From: Actinopolyspora erythraea
GTDB lineage: Bacteria > Actinomycetota > Actinomycetes > Mycobacteriales > Pseudonocardiaceae
DNA length: 64,000 bases
Assembly (NCBI RefSeq): GCF_002263515.1
Contig: NZ_CP022752.1
Span: 1,984,001-2,048,000, forward strand
Reading direction: 5' to 3'
Within the stretch, counting starts at the first letter, position 1, and every line of letters begins with the position of its first letter. The notes under the pieces are model-generated. The model did not search any database. It was not told the origin of the DNA and worked only from the letters and a program-made list of their open reading frames with translations. The position numbers and the translations under genes are program-made. This document shows, piece after piece, positions 38,782 to 46,433 of this stretch.

Positions 38782-39856
38782 CGGGCACGACTGCGAGGTC
38801 GTGACGCTGTACAACGCGGGCGAGGTCGCGAAGATGATCTCCGAGGCGGGGGTGGCGGTCCACGACCTCGGCATGAGCAGCAACACCGAACTCGGTGCGC
38901 TGTTCCGGCTTCGCTCCCTGATGCGCGACGGCGGGTTCGACGCCGTGCACACCCACCTCTACCGGTCCTGCGTCTACGGGCGCGTCGCGGCGCGGTTGGC
39001 CAGGGTTCCCGTGGTGGTCGCCAGCGAGCACTCCATCGGCGAGACCCACCTCGAACGCAGACGCATGACCACGGGCGTGCGAATGCTGTACCTGGGCAGC
39101 GACCTGTTCTCCGACACCACGATCGCGGTCTCGGACACCGTGGCCACCCGGTTGCGCCGTTGGGGAGTCCCGGAGCGCAAGCTCCGCGTCATCCCGAACG
39201 GGCTCGACTTCGACAGGGTGGCCTTCGATCCGGCCGCCCGTGCGCGGACCAGGGAGGAGCTCAGTCTCTCTGAACGGCACCGGGTGGTGGGAGCGCTCGG
39301 CAGGCTCGACCCGAACAAGCGGTTCGACCTGCTGATCGAGTCCGCCGCGCCGTTGCTGGACGAGGGGACCCGGCTGCTGCTGGTGGGCGACGGTCCCGAC
39401 CGGCAGCGGCTGGAGGAGCTGGTGGCGGCCCACGGCGTCTCGGACCGCGTGATCTTCGCGGGAAAGCGCAGTGACGTGGCCGCCGTGCTGTCCGCGCTGG
39501 ACCTTTTCGTCGCCTGCTCCGAACAGGAGACCTTCGGGTTGTCCGTGCTGGAAGCCCTGGCCAACGGCCTGGTGGCGCTCTACACCACGTGCCCGGCACT
39601 GGACGGCGTGGACACCGACCGTGCGCTTGAGGTGGCGGGTGAGGTCGGCTCCCTGCGCACCGCCCTGCGGGGCGAGCTGGCCGCTGCCCGCCCACGGGCC
39701 CAGGTTCCCGCGCTGCGGGAGCTCTACGGAATGGACGCGGTGACCGAACGCATCGACCAACTCTACGAGGACCTGCTGGCCGCTCGGCGCGGCGGACGAC
39801 GCGCTCGGCAGCGCGGCGCCCTGGAGGACACCGCAGGCTCGGGGGTGAACCGATGA
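38702..39856 (+). CDS. GT4 family glycosyltransferase
   Basis: 384 residues from ATG 38702, directly after GGGGGG (GTG 38705 also possible). GT-B fold: VLHVITGLGIGGAELQLHELV at the N-terminus (glycine loop), VVVASEHSIGETH, then ALGRLDPNKRFDLLIES, LLLVGDGPDRQRLEELV and SEQETFGLSVLEAL carrying the EX7E motif. Retaining transfer of a sugar from a nucleotide donor to a lipid-linked intermediate is expected. It begins inside the sugar transferase gene and its stop overlaps the epimerase start (ATGA), so all three are made from one message. Confidence 0.9.
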   Translation: MVRVLHVITGLGIGGAELQLHELVRRSGHDCEVVTLYNAGEVAKMISEAGVAVHDLGMSSNTELGALFRLRSLMRDGGFDAVHTHLYRSCVYGRVAARLARVPVVVASEHSIGETHLERRRMTTGVRMLYLGSDLFSDTTIAVSDTVATRLRRWGVPERKLRVIPNGLDFDRVAFDPAARARTREELSLSERHRVVGALGRLDPNKRFDLLIESAAPLLDEGTRLLLVGDGPDRQRLEELVAAHGVSDRVIFAGKRSDVAAVLSALDLFVACSEQETFGLSVLEALANGLVALYTTCPALDGVDTDRALEVAGEVGSLRTALRGELAAARPRAQVPALRELYGMDAVTERIDQLYEDLLAARRGGRRARQRGALEDTAGSGVNR

Positions 39857-40860
39857 GAGCGCTGGTCACCGGAGCAGCGGGGTTCGTGGGATCGCACCTG
39901 GTACGACATCTGCTCGCCGCCGGGGAGACGGTCGTGGGGCTGGACGACGGCAGTACCGGCGACTGGGAGAACCTGGCCGGTGTGGCCCGGCACGAACGGC
40001 TGCGCCTGGTTCGGGGCAGCGTCGTCGAGCAGGACACGGTGGAGCGTGCCGTCGAGGGCTGCGACGTGGTGTTCCACCTGGCCGCGGCGGTCGGCGCCTT
40101 CGTGATCCGCGACCGCACCCTGGAGAGCCTGCTCACCAACATCCACGGAACCCACCAGGTGCTGCGAGCCGCCCACCGGAACCGCAGTCGCGTGCTGATC
40201 GCTTCCACCAGCGAGATCTACGGCAGGAACGACAAGATCGGCCTCACCGAGGAGGACGACAGGATCGTGGGTTCGCCGTTGAAGTCCCGGTGGTCCTATT
40301 CGGAGGCCAAGGCCGTCGACGAGAGCATGACCAGGTCCTACGTCGACGAACACGGCCTGTGGGCCGTCATCGTCCGGCTGTTCAACACGGTCGGGCCCGG
40401 ACAGAGCGGTCGCTACGGCATGGTGCTGCCACGTTTCGTGTCCATGGCGCTTCGCGGGCACCCGCTGACGGTGTTCGGCACCGGTGAGCAGATCCGCTGC
40501 TTCTGCCACGTGGACGACGTGGTTCCCGCGCTGGCCGCCCTGGTGCGCAGCGAGCCCGCCAGGGGACGTGCGGTGAACCTCGGCAGCACCGAACAGGTGT
40601 CGATCGAGGAGCTCGCCCGCCGAGTGATCGCGACCACCGGTTCACCCAGCGACATCGTGCACAGCCCCTACGAGGCGGTGTACGGATCCGGCTACGAGGA
40701 CATGCTGCGCCGGGTTCCCGACTGCTCACTGGCACGGGACCTGGTCGGTTTCCGCCCCGAACACGACCTGGACTCGATCATCAGGTCGATCGTGGACGAG
40801 CATACCCGTGCGGGCAGGAGCGGTACCACCGTGGCTTCCGGCCGGGCGGACACCGGCTGA
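39853..40860 (+). CDS. NAD-dependent epimerase/dehydratase (extended SDR)
   Basis: 335 residues. NAD-binding RALVTGAAGFVGSHLVRHLL, then DVVFHLAAAVGAFVI, IASTSEIYGRND, the active-site YSEAK in SRWSYSEAKAVDE, VRLFNTVGPGQSG, GTGEQIRCFCHVDDVV and EELARRVI. The pattern fits nucleotide-sugar epimerases, dehydratases and decarboxylases (GalE/UXS/GMD group). Exact reaction not readable; UDP-sugar epimerisation or UDP-glucuronate decarboxylation are the main options. It supplies a donor sugar for the polymer. Confidence 0.87.
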   Translation: MRALVTGAAGFVGSHLVRHLLAAGETVVGLDDGSTGDWENLAGVARHERLRLVRGSVVEQDTVERAVEGCDVVFHLAAAVGAFVIRDRTLESLLTNIHGTHQVLRAAHRNRSRVLIASTSEIYGRNDKIGLTEEDDRIVGSPLKSRWSYSEAKAVDESMTRSYVDEHGLWAVIVRLFNTVGPGQSGRYGMVLPRFVSMALRGHPLTVFGTGEQIRCFCHVDDVVPALAALVRSEPARGRAVNLGSTEQVSIEELARRVIATTGSPSDIVHSPYEAVYGSGYEDMLRRVPDCSLARDLVGFRPEHDLDSIIRSIVDEHTRAGRSGTTVASGRADTG

Positions 40861-40881
40861 GACGAGGATTGGGGCACGCTC

Positions 40882-42033
40882 ATGCGTGAGAAACCCGGAG
40901 CCCGGCGACGGTTCAGCCCGTTCGGAACGAGGACGCGGCGCTTCACCCTGGTGGCCGGCGCGGCGGTGCTCTGTCTGGCGTTGGTGCTGGTGGTGCTTTC
41001 CGTGCGACCCGATCCCGTCCCGCGTCCCGCCTCCGACTCCAGGGAGGTGGTGGCCGCCCTGCCGTTCTGGAACTTCGAGGACGGCACCTCGGCGCTGCTG
41101 AGTCACACCGAGGCGTTCACCGAGGTCTCTCCCTGGATGTACGGGCTCGACCCGCGGGGACGTGTCGTCAGCCAGATACCGTCCGACCGAGCGGGCCAGA
41201 CCCGCGCGGCCATGAACTCCCTGCGCGGCACGGAGCTGCGGTTCACTCCCAGCATCGCGAACATGACCCACGGTGCCTGGTCCTACGACTCGGTCGCGCC
41301 CCTGCTGCACGACCCCGAACGACGGAAGCGGCACGTGCGCGAGATCGTCGATCTCGTACTGTCCAACGACTACGCGGGCATCGACATCGACTACGAGGAA
41401 CTCAGGGCCGAGGATCGCGAGGAGTTCACCGCACTGGTCCGGGAGCTGGCCGAGGCCCTGCACACCCACGACAGAACCCTGTCGGTGGCGCTGTTCGCCA
41501 AGGCCAGCGAACGCGGTTACGACGAACGCAACGCCGCACAGGACTACGCGGCCATCGGGCGTGCCGCCGACCAGGTACGCCTGATGGGCTACGACCGGCA
41601 CTGGTCGACCTCTCCGCCGGGACCCGTGGCACCGGTGGACTGGATCCGAGACGTACTCGCCTACGCGCGCGAGACGATACCCCCCGACAAGATCGTGCTC
41701 GGTGTCCCGCTCTACGGGTACGACTGGTCGGAGGGGAAGGGGCAACCGGTGACCTGGGGCGAGGCCACGCGCATCGCGCAACGGCACGACGTGCGCGTCA
41801 GGTTCGACGAGGAAAGTCGGAGTCCGTGGTTTCCCTACACCGATTCGGACGGGACACGGCACGAGGTGTGGTTCGAGAACTCGGCCAGTTCACGGGCCAA
41901 GTTCGAGATGGCCGACCGGGCGGGCATCGGCGGTGTCTACCTGTGGATGTACGGCCCAGCCGATCCCGCCACCTGGCCACGACTCCGCGAGAGCTTTCCG
42001 GTAGCACGTCGTTCCGGCAGGCGGCGGGGATGA
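40882..42033 (+). CDS. GH18 family glycosidase, membrane-anchored or secreted
   Basis: 383 residues from ATG 40882. A basic start (RRFSPFGTRTRRF) precedes a hydrophobic segment (LVAGAAVLCLALVLVVLSV, residues ~24-42), an anchor or uncleaved signal. The GH18 barrel follows: AALPFWNFEDG, LRFTPSIANMTHG, YAGIDIDYEEL with the catalytic DxDxE (Asp168, Asp170, Glu172), VRLMGYDRHW, VLGVPLYGYDW and GIGGVYLWMYGPAD. Closest type is the YaaH/chitinase-like branch that cuts beta-1,4-linked N-acetylhexosamine chains. Beside a deacetylase and a processive GT2 it may trim or release the polymer at the cell surface (inference). Confidence 0.87.
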   Translation: MREKPGARRRFSPFGTRTRRFTLVAGAAVLCLALVLVVLSVRPDPVPRPASDSREVVAALPFWNFEDGTSALLSHTEAFTEVSPWMYGLDPRGRVVSQIPSDRAGQTRAAMNSLRGTELRFTPSIANMTHGAWSYDSVAPLLHDPERRKRHVREIVDLVLSNDYAGIDIDYEELRAEDREEFTALVRELAEALHTHDRTLSVALFAKASERGYDERNAAQDYAAIGRAADQVRLMGYDRHWSTSPPGPVAPVDWIRDVLAYARETIPPDKIVLGVPLYGYDWSEGKGQPVTWGEATRIAQRHDVRVRFDEESRSPWFPYTDSDGTRHEVWFENSASSRAKFEMADRAGIGGVYLWMYGPADPATWPRLRESFPVARRSGRRRG

Positions 42034-42119
42034 CGACGATCCGTGCGGTCCCGTTCGCGCTCGCCGGACCGGTTCGGCCCGCCCGGGTCGGCACCCTCGG
42101 GCACTGAGGAGGTGACCAG

Positions 42120-43547
42120 GTGGTTCCTTGGTGGCTTGTGGCCGTGCTGGTGTTCGGGACGAACTTCATCCTCTGGGGAGGTGTGGGGTTGCTCCGGGCG
42201 GCCACGACGAGCTGCGCCGCCGCGTGCCGCCGGACGCGGCGGTGGTTGCGGTACCGGCGCCGCTCGCTCACGCGACGCCCCGTGCGGGGATTCGGGTGCT
42301 TTCCCACCGACATCGAGGTCCGCGGAGGGCGTCCGGGGAACGAACCTCCGTTCGGCACCGACCGCGTCGCGGTGCTCATGGCCGCCCACAACGAGGAGCT
42401 CGTGATCACCGAAAGCCTGGAGTCGGTCACCGAGCTCGTCCCCCGGGGCAATGTGCACGTGGTCTCGGACGGTTCGACGGACCGCACCGTCGAACTCGCG
42501 GAGCGTGCGGGGGTGAACGTGATCAGCACCTGGAGCAACGTGGGCAAGGCCGGGGCGCTGCGGCAGGCGATCGAACGTTTCCGGATCGTCGAACGCTATC
42601 CGGCCGTGCTGCTGCTGGACGCCGACACCCGGCTCGACAGGAACTACTTCCGGGCGGCACTGCCCTTGTTCGCCAACCCCGGGATCGTCGCGGTCGCCGG
42701 TTTCGTGCGCACCGACTGGGACCGGGAGGGGATGTCCTGGCTGGGCAAATTGCTGGTCTGCCACAGACAGCGGATCTACGCGCTGGGGCAGTACCTGCTC
42801 AAGTTCGGACAGACGTGGCCGAAGTGCAATGCCACGCACATCGTTCCCGGCTTCGCCAGCATGTACCGCACCTCCGTGCTGCCGCACATCGAGATGAACC
42901 CACCGGGACTGGTCATCGAGGACTTCAACATGACTTTCGAGGTGTACCAGAAACGCCTCGGCAAAGTCGGTTTCACTCCGGCCGCGGTGGCGGTGACCCA
43001 GGACCCCGACAACCTGCGCGACTACGTCCGCCAGACCAGGCGCTGGGCCCTGGGCTGGTGGCAGACCGTGCGCAGACACCGGCCCAGGGCCAACCTGTTC
43101 ACCTGCATGGTCTCGCTGCTGCTGTTCGAACTGCTGACCAGCAGCCTGCTGATGGTCGCGTTGCCGCTGGTTCTCGTGCTGCTGCTGCTTCCGCTGCTGG
43201 TCCCGGCCACGACCGAGTTGCTGGTGCTGGGCCCACTGCACGAGACCCTGTCGACGTACGTGAGCCTGTTCTCGCTGCTGCTCGGGGTGGTGGCGGTGGA
43301 TCTGCTGCTGACCCTGCTGGTGGCGGTGGCGCAGCGCAGGGCCAGGTTCCTCGCCTTCGGCGTGTTCTTCCTCGCGTTGCGGTTTCTGGACGCCGCCCTG
43401 TCGCTGTACACCCTGCCGATGGCCTGGCTGACCAGGTCCACGGGACGCTGGCGAAGCCCGGGGCGCCGTACACCGGGGGTGGAACCGGTGGAGTCACCTC
43501 CTTCGACCGAACCCGATGTGACCACTTCGAGCGGGTCCGGTGGCTGA
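42120..43547 (+). CDS. Processive GT2 glycosyltransferase, membrane (PgaC/cellulose-synthase-like)
   Basis: 475 residues from GTG 42120 with GAGGAGG upstream. One N-terminal helix (WWLVAVLVFGTNFILWG), a cytoplasmic GT-A domain with the motifs VAVLMAAHNEE, VVSDGSTDRT, LLLDADTRLD (DxD), VIEDFNMTFEVY (ED) and QTRRWALGWW (Q/RxxRW), then several C-terminal helices (FELLTSSLLMVALPLVLVLLLL onward). This motif set marks polymerising enzymes that extrude beta-linked chains, such as poly-GlcNAc, hyaluronan or cellulose synthases. It can make and export a polymer alone, which may explain why no flippase or polymerase gene is present. Confidence 0.88.
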   Translation: MVPWWLVAVLVFGTNFILWGGVGLLRAATTSCAAACRRTRRWLRYRRRSLTRRPVRGFGCFPTDIEVRGGRPGNEPPFGTDRVAVLMAAHNEELVITESLESVTELVPRGNVHVVSDGSTDRTVELAERAGVNVISTWSNVGKAGALRQAIERFRIVERYPAVLLLDADTRLDRNYFRAALPLFANPGIVAVAGFVRTDWDREGMSWLGKLLVCHRQRIYALGQYLLKFGQTWPKCNATHIVPGFASMYRTSVLPHIEMNPPGLVIEDFNMTFEVYQKRLGKVGFTPAAVAVTQDPDNLRDYVRQTRRWALGWWQTVRRHRPRANLFTCMVSLLLFELLTSSLLMVALPLVLVLLLLPLLVPATTELLVLGPLHETLSTYVSLFSLLLGVVAVDLLLTLLVAVAQRRARFLAFGVFFLALRFLDAALSLYTLPMAWLTRSTGRWRSPGRRTPGVEPVESPPSTEPDVTTSSGSGG

Positions 43548-43681
43548 CCGGTTCTCCCCCAGGACTGGCGGGAACTCGCGCGGAACGCGTCACGTCACGG
43601 CTCCGCACTGCGTGGTCCGCGGAGCTGCTGGAGAATCCGCCGGTGTGGGGCGGTAGTCGTGTTCGTCGTTCTGGGGGGATC

Positions 43682-44377
43682 ATGCTGCGCCTGTTACTCG
43701 TGGGCGAACAGCGCATGTTCGTCGAGGCTCTCTCGCAGTACCTGTGCACCGAGCCGGACCTGTGGGTGGCCGACAGCGCCGACCGCGCCGACGCGGAACT
43801 GGCCGAGCGGATCCGCAAGGCCAGGCCGGACGTGATGGTGGTCGATCTCGCGGTGCTGGGCGACCGTGTTCACGAAGTGTTGCGAAGACTCGACGAGAGC
43901 TGCCCCTCGGTCCGGATCGTGGTGCTGGCCTCCACGGTCAGTCCGGAGCTCGCCGTTGAGGCGGCGCGCGCGGGGACGGCCGCCTGGTTGCCCAAGGAGC
44001 GCGGGGTCACCGAGCTGGTCGAGATCATCAGGGACGCCGCTCGGGGGAACGCCTGGTATCCCCCCGAAGTGCTCGGTACCGTGTTGCACGCTCTGCGCCA
44101 GGACGTCCGGCTCGCGAGCACCCGGGACGATCCGCTGGCGGCGCTCAGCGAACGCGAGCGTGAGGTGCTGGCGGCCATGGCGGAAGGCAAGCGCGGTTGG
44201 CAGATAGCAGCCGAGCTGTTCATCTCGGTACAGACGGTTCGCAAGCACACCAGGGGCGTTCTCACCAAGCTCAACGTGCACAGCCAGCTCGAAGCGGTGA
44301 TGCTAGCCCGGTCGGCGGGCTCGCTGCCCGAGCCCTCGGGCGCCACCGTACGTGCGCTGCCCCGGAAGACGGTATGA
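43682..44377 (+). CDS. LuxR/NarL-type response regulator, orphan, with early TTA codon
   Basis: 231 residues. Receiver: LLLVGEQRMFVEAL (the usual acidic pair DD reads Glu9-Gln10), PDVMVVDLAV with the likely phosphate-accepting Asp55, and TAAWLPKE with the conserved Lys. HTH: ALSEREREVLAAMAEGKRGWQIA, then TVRKHTRGVLTKLNVHSQLEAV. No histidine kinase is nearby. Codon 5 is TTA (43694-43696), a codon that in Streptomyces requires the bldA tRNA and often sits in regulators of development. The next gene starts within its stop (ATGA), so it is expressed with the downstream GT4. It likely controls the exopolysaccharide cluster (inference). Confidence 0.87.
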   Translation: MLRLLLVGEQRMFVEALSQYLCTEPDLWVADSADRADAELAERIRKARPDVMVVDLAVLGDRVHEVLRRLDESCPSVRIVVLASTVSPELAVEAARAGTAAWLPKERGVTELVEIIRDAARGNAWYPPEVLGTVLHALRQDVRLASTRDDPLAALSEREREVLAAMAEGKRGWQIAAELFISVQTVRKHTRGVLTKLNVHSQLEAVMLARSAGSLPEPSGATVRALPRKTV

Positions 44378-45504
44378 GTGATCCCCCGCGAGTGGCCACC
44401 GTCATCACGCGGTTGGAAGGCGGGGCGGGAGTGGTGGTGCTGCGGTGTGCCGTCGCGTTGCGAGAGGATTCGTGTCCCGTCACCGTCGTCACCGGCGCTC
44501 ACGGGCCGCTGGTGCGACGGGCGGAGCGCGCCGGGGTCGAGGTGGTCGTGGAACCGGCGCTGCGCAAGCCGATCGCGCCCTGGTGGGACCTGTTCGCGTT
44601 GTTCAGACTCGTCAGGCTGTTCTCCCGCAGCGGGTTCGACATCGTCCACACGCACACCGCCAAGGCGGGAGCGCTCGGAAGGGTGGCCGCGCGGCTGTCG
44701 GCCGTCCCGCGAGTGGTGCACACCTACCACGGGTTCCCGTTCCACCGGTTTCAGCGGCGAGTGACGCGACGCTTCTACGTGGCCGTCGAACGCCTGCTGG
44801 GCAGAGTCACCGACAACGTGCTCTGCGTGGGGGACGGGGTGGCGGGGGAGGCCGTCCGGCTCGGTCTGGCGTCCCCGAACCGGATCCGCAGCGTCGGCGT
44901 CCCGGTCCCGCTCGACGTCCCACTCGCGGACACCGCGAGTCGGCGACGTGCCCGTCGCGAACTCGGTGTCCCCGAGGACTGTCTGCTCGTGGGGGCGGTC
45001 GGCAGGCTGACCTACCAGAAAGCCCCCGAGGACCTCGTCGACGCGCTGGTCAGGTTGCCGCGCCGGGACTTCCGAGGGATCTGGATCGGTACGGGGGAAC
45101 GCGAACGGGAGGTCGCGCGGTTGGTGCGCGAGAGGCTCGGTGACCGTTTCGTGTTCGCGGGCCAGCGCTCGGACGTCACCGAGCTGCTCCCCGCCCTCGA
45201 CGTGTTCGTGCTGCCCAGCAGGTACGAGGGACTGCCACTGGCGGTCATCGAGGCTATGCAGTGTGGTCTCCCGGTCGTGGCCACGGCCGTCAACGCCGTT
45301 CCCGACCTCGTCGTGACGGGACGGACCGGCGTGCTGGTACCGCCCCGGCGTCCGGACCTGCTGGCCGAAGCGGTCGCCGGACTGCTCGACGATCCCACCA
45401 AGCGGGCCAGGATGGGACGCGCGGGCCGTCGCCGCATCGAGCGTGACAGGTTCGGAATCGACGCCGTGCTGGGTGAGCTGCGCTCCGTTTACGGCGGGGA
45501 ATGA
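44374..45504 (+). CDS. GT4 family glycosyltransferase
   Basis: 376 residues from ATG 44374. GT-B motifs: VATVITRLEGGAGVVVLRCA (glycine loop), HTHTAKAGALGRVAAR, VVHTYHGFPFH, GAVGRLTYQKAPEDLVDAL, FVFAGQRSDVTELLPALDVF and RYEGLPLAVIEAMQCGLPVV with EX7E. The HTHxxKAG/VHTYHG pattern is common in exopolysaccharide and capsule GT4 enzymes. Its start overlaps the response regulator stop; the 260 bases after it hold the promoter of the second regulator. Confidence 0.9.
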   Translation: MSDPPRVATVITRLEGGAGVVVLRCAVALREDSCPVTVVTGAHGPLVRRAERAGVEVVVEPALRKPIAPWWDLFALFRLVRLFSRSGFDIVHTHTAKAGALGRVAARLSAVPRVVHTYHGFPFHRFQRRVTRRFYVAVERLLGRVTDNVLCVGDGVAGEAVRLGLASPNRIRSVGVPVPLDVPLADTASRRRARRELGVPEDCLLVGAVGRLTYQKAPEDLVDALVRLPRRDFRGIWIGTGEREREVARLVRERLGDRFVFAGQRSDVTELLPALDVFVLPSRYEGLPLAVIEAMQCGLPVVATAVNAVPDLVVTGRTGVLVPPRRPDLLAEAVAGLLDDPTKRARMGRAGRRRIERDRFGIDAVLGELRSVYGGE

Positions 45505-45764
45505 ATGGTTACTACTCTGTGTTTACACCTTGCGACAGAAAGTGCGCGTTTCCGGCGGGGCGGGTATAACACCAGTGTGGCGAGTGTCGCGCTTTTTCGA
45601 GCACGACCTGGCGAGAGGCGTTCCGGACTCCGCCGAACGGGGCTCCCGTGGAAGCGTGAGGGCGTGTCCACGTCGTTCGGTTCGGGGCTGTGAGGTGTGA
45701 TCACGCTCCGAGGTTGGCGGTGCACGGGTACGGCGGGCTCACGAGTTGGCTGCTAGGGGGAACG

Positions 45765-46433
45765 ATGGCTGACCTGGTGCTGGGGGACGATCACACCGTT
45801 TTCGTGGATGCGCTGGTGACCGTGCTCCCACAACGGGGGCTCAACGTGCTGGACACCGCGGACAGCATCACCGGGACAGTGCGCAGCGTGCGACGCAACA
45901 AGCCCGACGTCTGCGTGCTGGAGAGGTTCTTCACCGACGGTGACTCACTGGACCGCATGGACGAGATCGTGGCGGCCGGAGGACCACGAATGCGCGTGCT
46001 GCTGCTCACGGCCGACTCCGATGCCGCGGCCATGCGTCGTGCGATGCGTGCGGGAGCGATCGGTTACGTCACCAAGATGTGCGGAGTCACCGCCCTGGTG
46101 GAGGCCGTGGGAAAGGCCGCCATGGGGGAACCGGTCACCAGACTACCCCGCTTCCCCGACGGTCGCGCGAGCACTGTGAGCGCGAGGACCGCACGTGCGC
46201 CCGCACCGCTGCGGATGTCGCTGACTCCCCGAGAGCACGACTGCCTGCGGCTGCTCGTCGCCGGGGCCCGCACCACCACGATGGCCAACCGCCTCGGGGT
46301 TTCCAGCACGACGGTGCGAACCCACGTGCAGGCGCTGCTGAGCAAACTGGGGGTGCACTCCCGGCTGGAGGCGGCCACTTTCGCGGTGCGGTACAGCCTG
46401 TTGGATCCCCCCGAGGGGGATCCGTCGTGGTAG
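45765..46433 (+). CDS. LuxR/NarL-type response regulator with Glu in place of the phospho-Asp
   Basis: 222 residues from ATG 45765. The receiver keeps the acidic pair in LVLGDDHTVFVDAL and the Lys of GYVTKMCG, but the PDVxxxD position reads KPDVCVLERFF, with Glu53 where the phosphorylated Asp is expected. Output domain: SLTPREHDCLRLLVAGARTTTMANRLG, then STTVRTHVQALLSKLGVHSRLEAA. Glu at this position often mimics a phosphorylated receiver, so the protein may be active without a kinase (inference). No kinase gene is near. A terminator hairpin overlaps the 3' end. Confidence 0.88.
   Translation: MADLVLGDDHTVFVDALVTVLPQRGLNVLDTADSITGTVRSVRRNKPDVCVLERFFTDGDSLDRMDEIVAAGGPRMRVLLLTADSDAAAMRRAMRAGAIGYVTKMCGVTALVEAVGKAAMGEPVTRLPRFPDGRASTVSARTARAPAPLRMSLTPREHDCLRLLVAGARTTTMANRLGVSSTTVRTHVQALLSKLGVHSRLEAATFAVRYSLLDPPEGDPSW
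46403..46423 (+). terminator. Hairpin at the end of the exopolysaccharide cluster
   Basis: Perfect 9-bp arms GGATCCCCC and GGGGGATCC with a 3-base loop, lying in the last codons of the response regulator gene, whose stop is at 46431-46433. Confidence 0.65.

Noticed and set aside
45505-45693. Small plus-strand frame directly after the GT4 gene
   Set aside because: No motif, no good ribosome site, and it lies where the promoter of the next regulator is expected.
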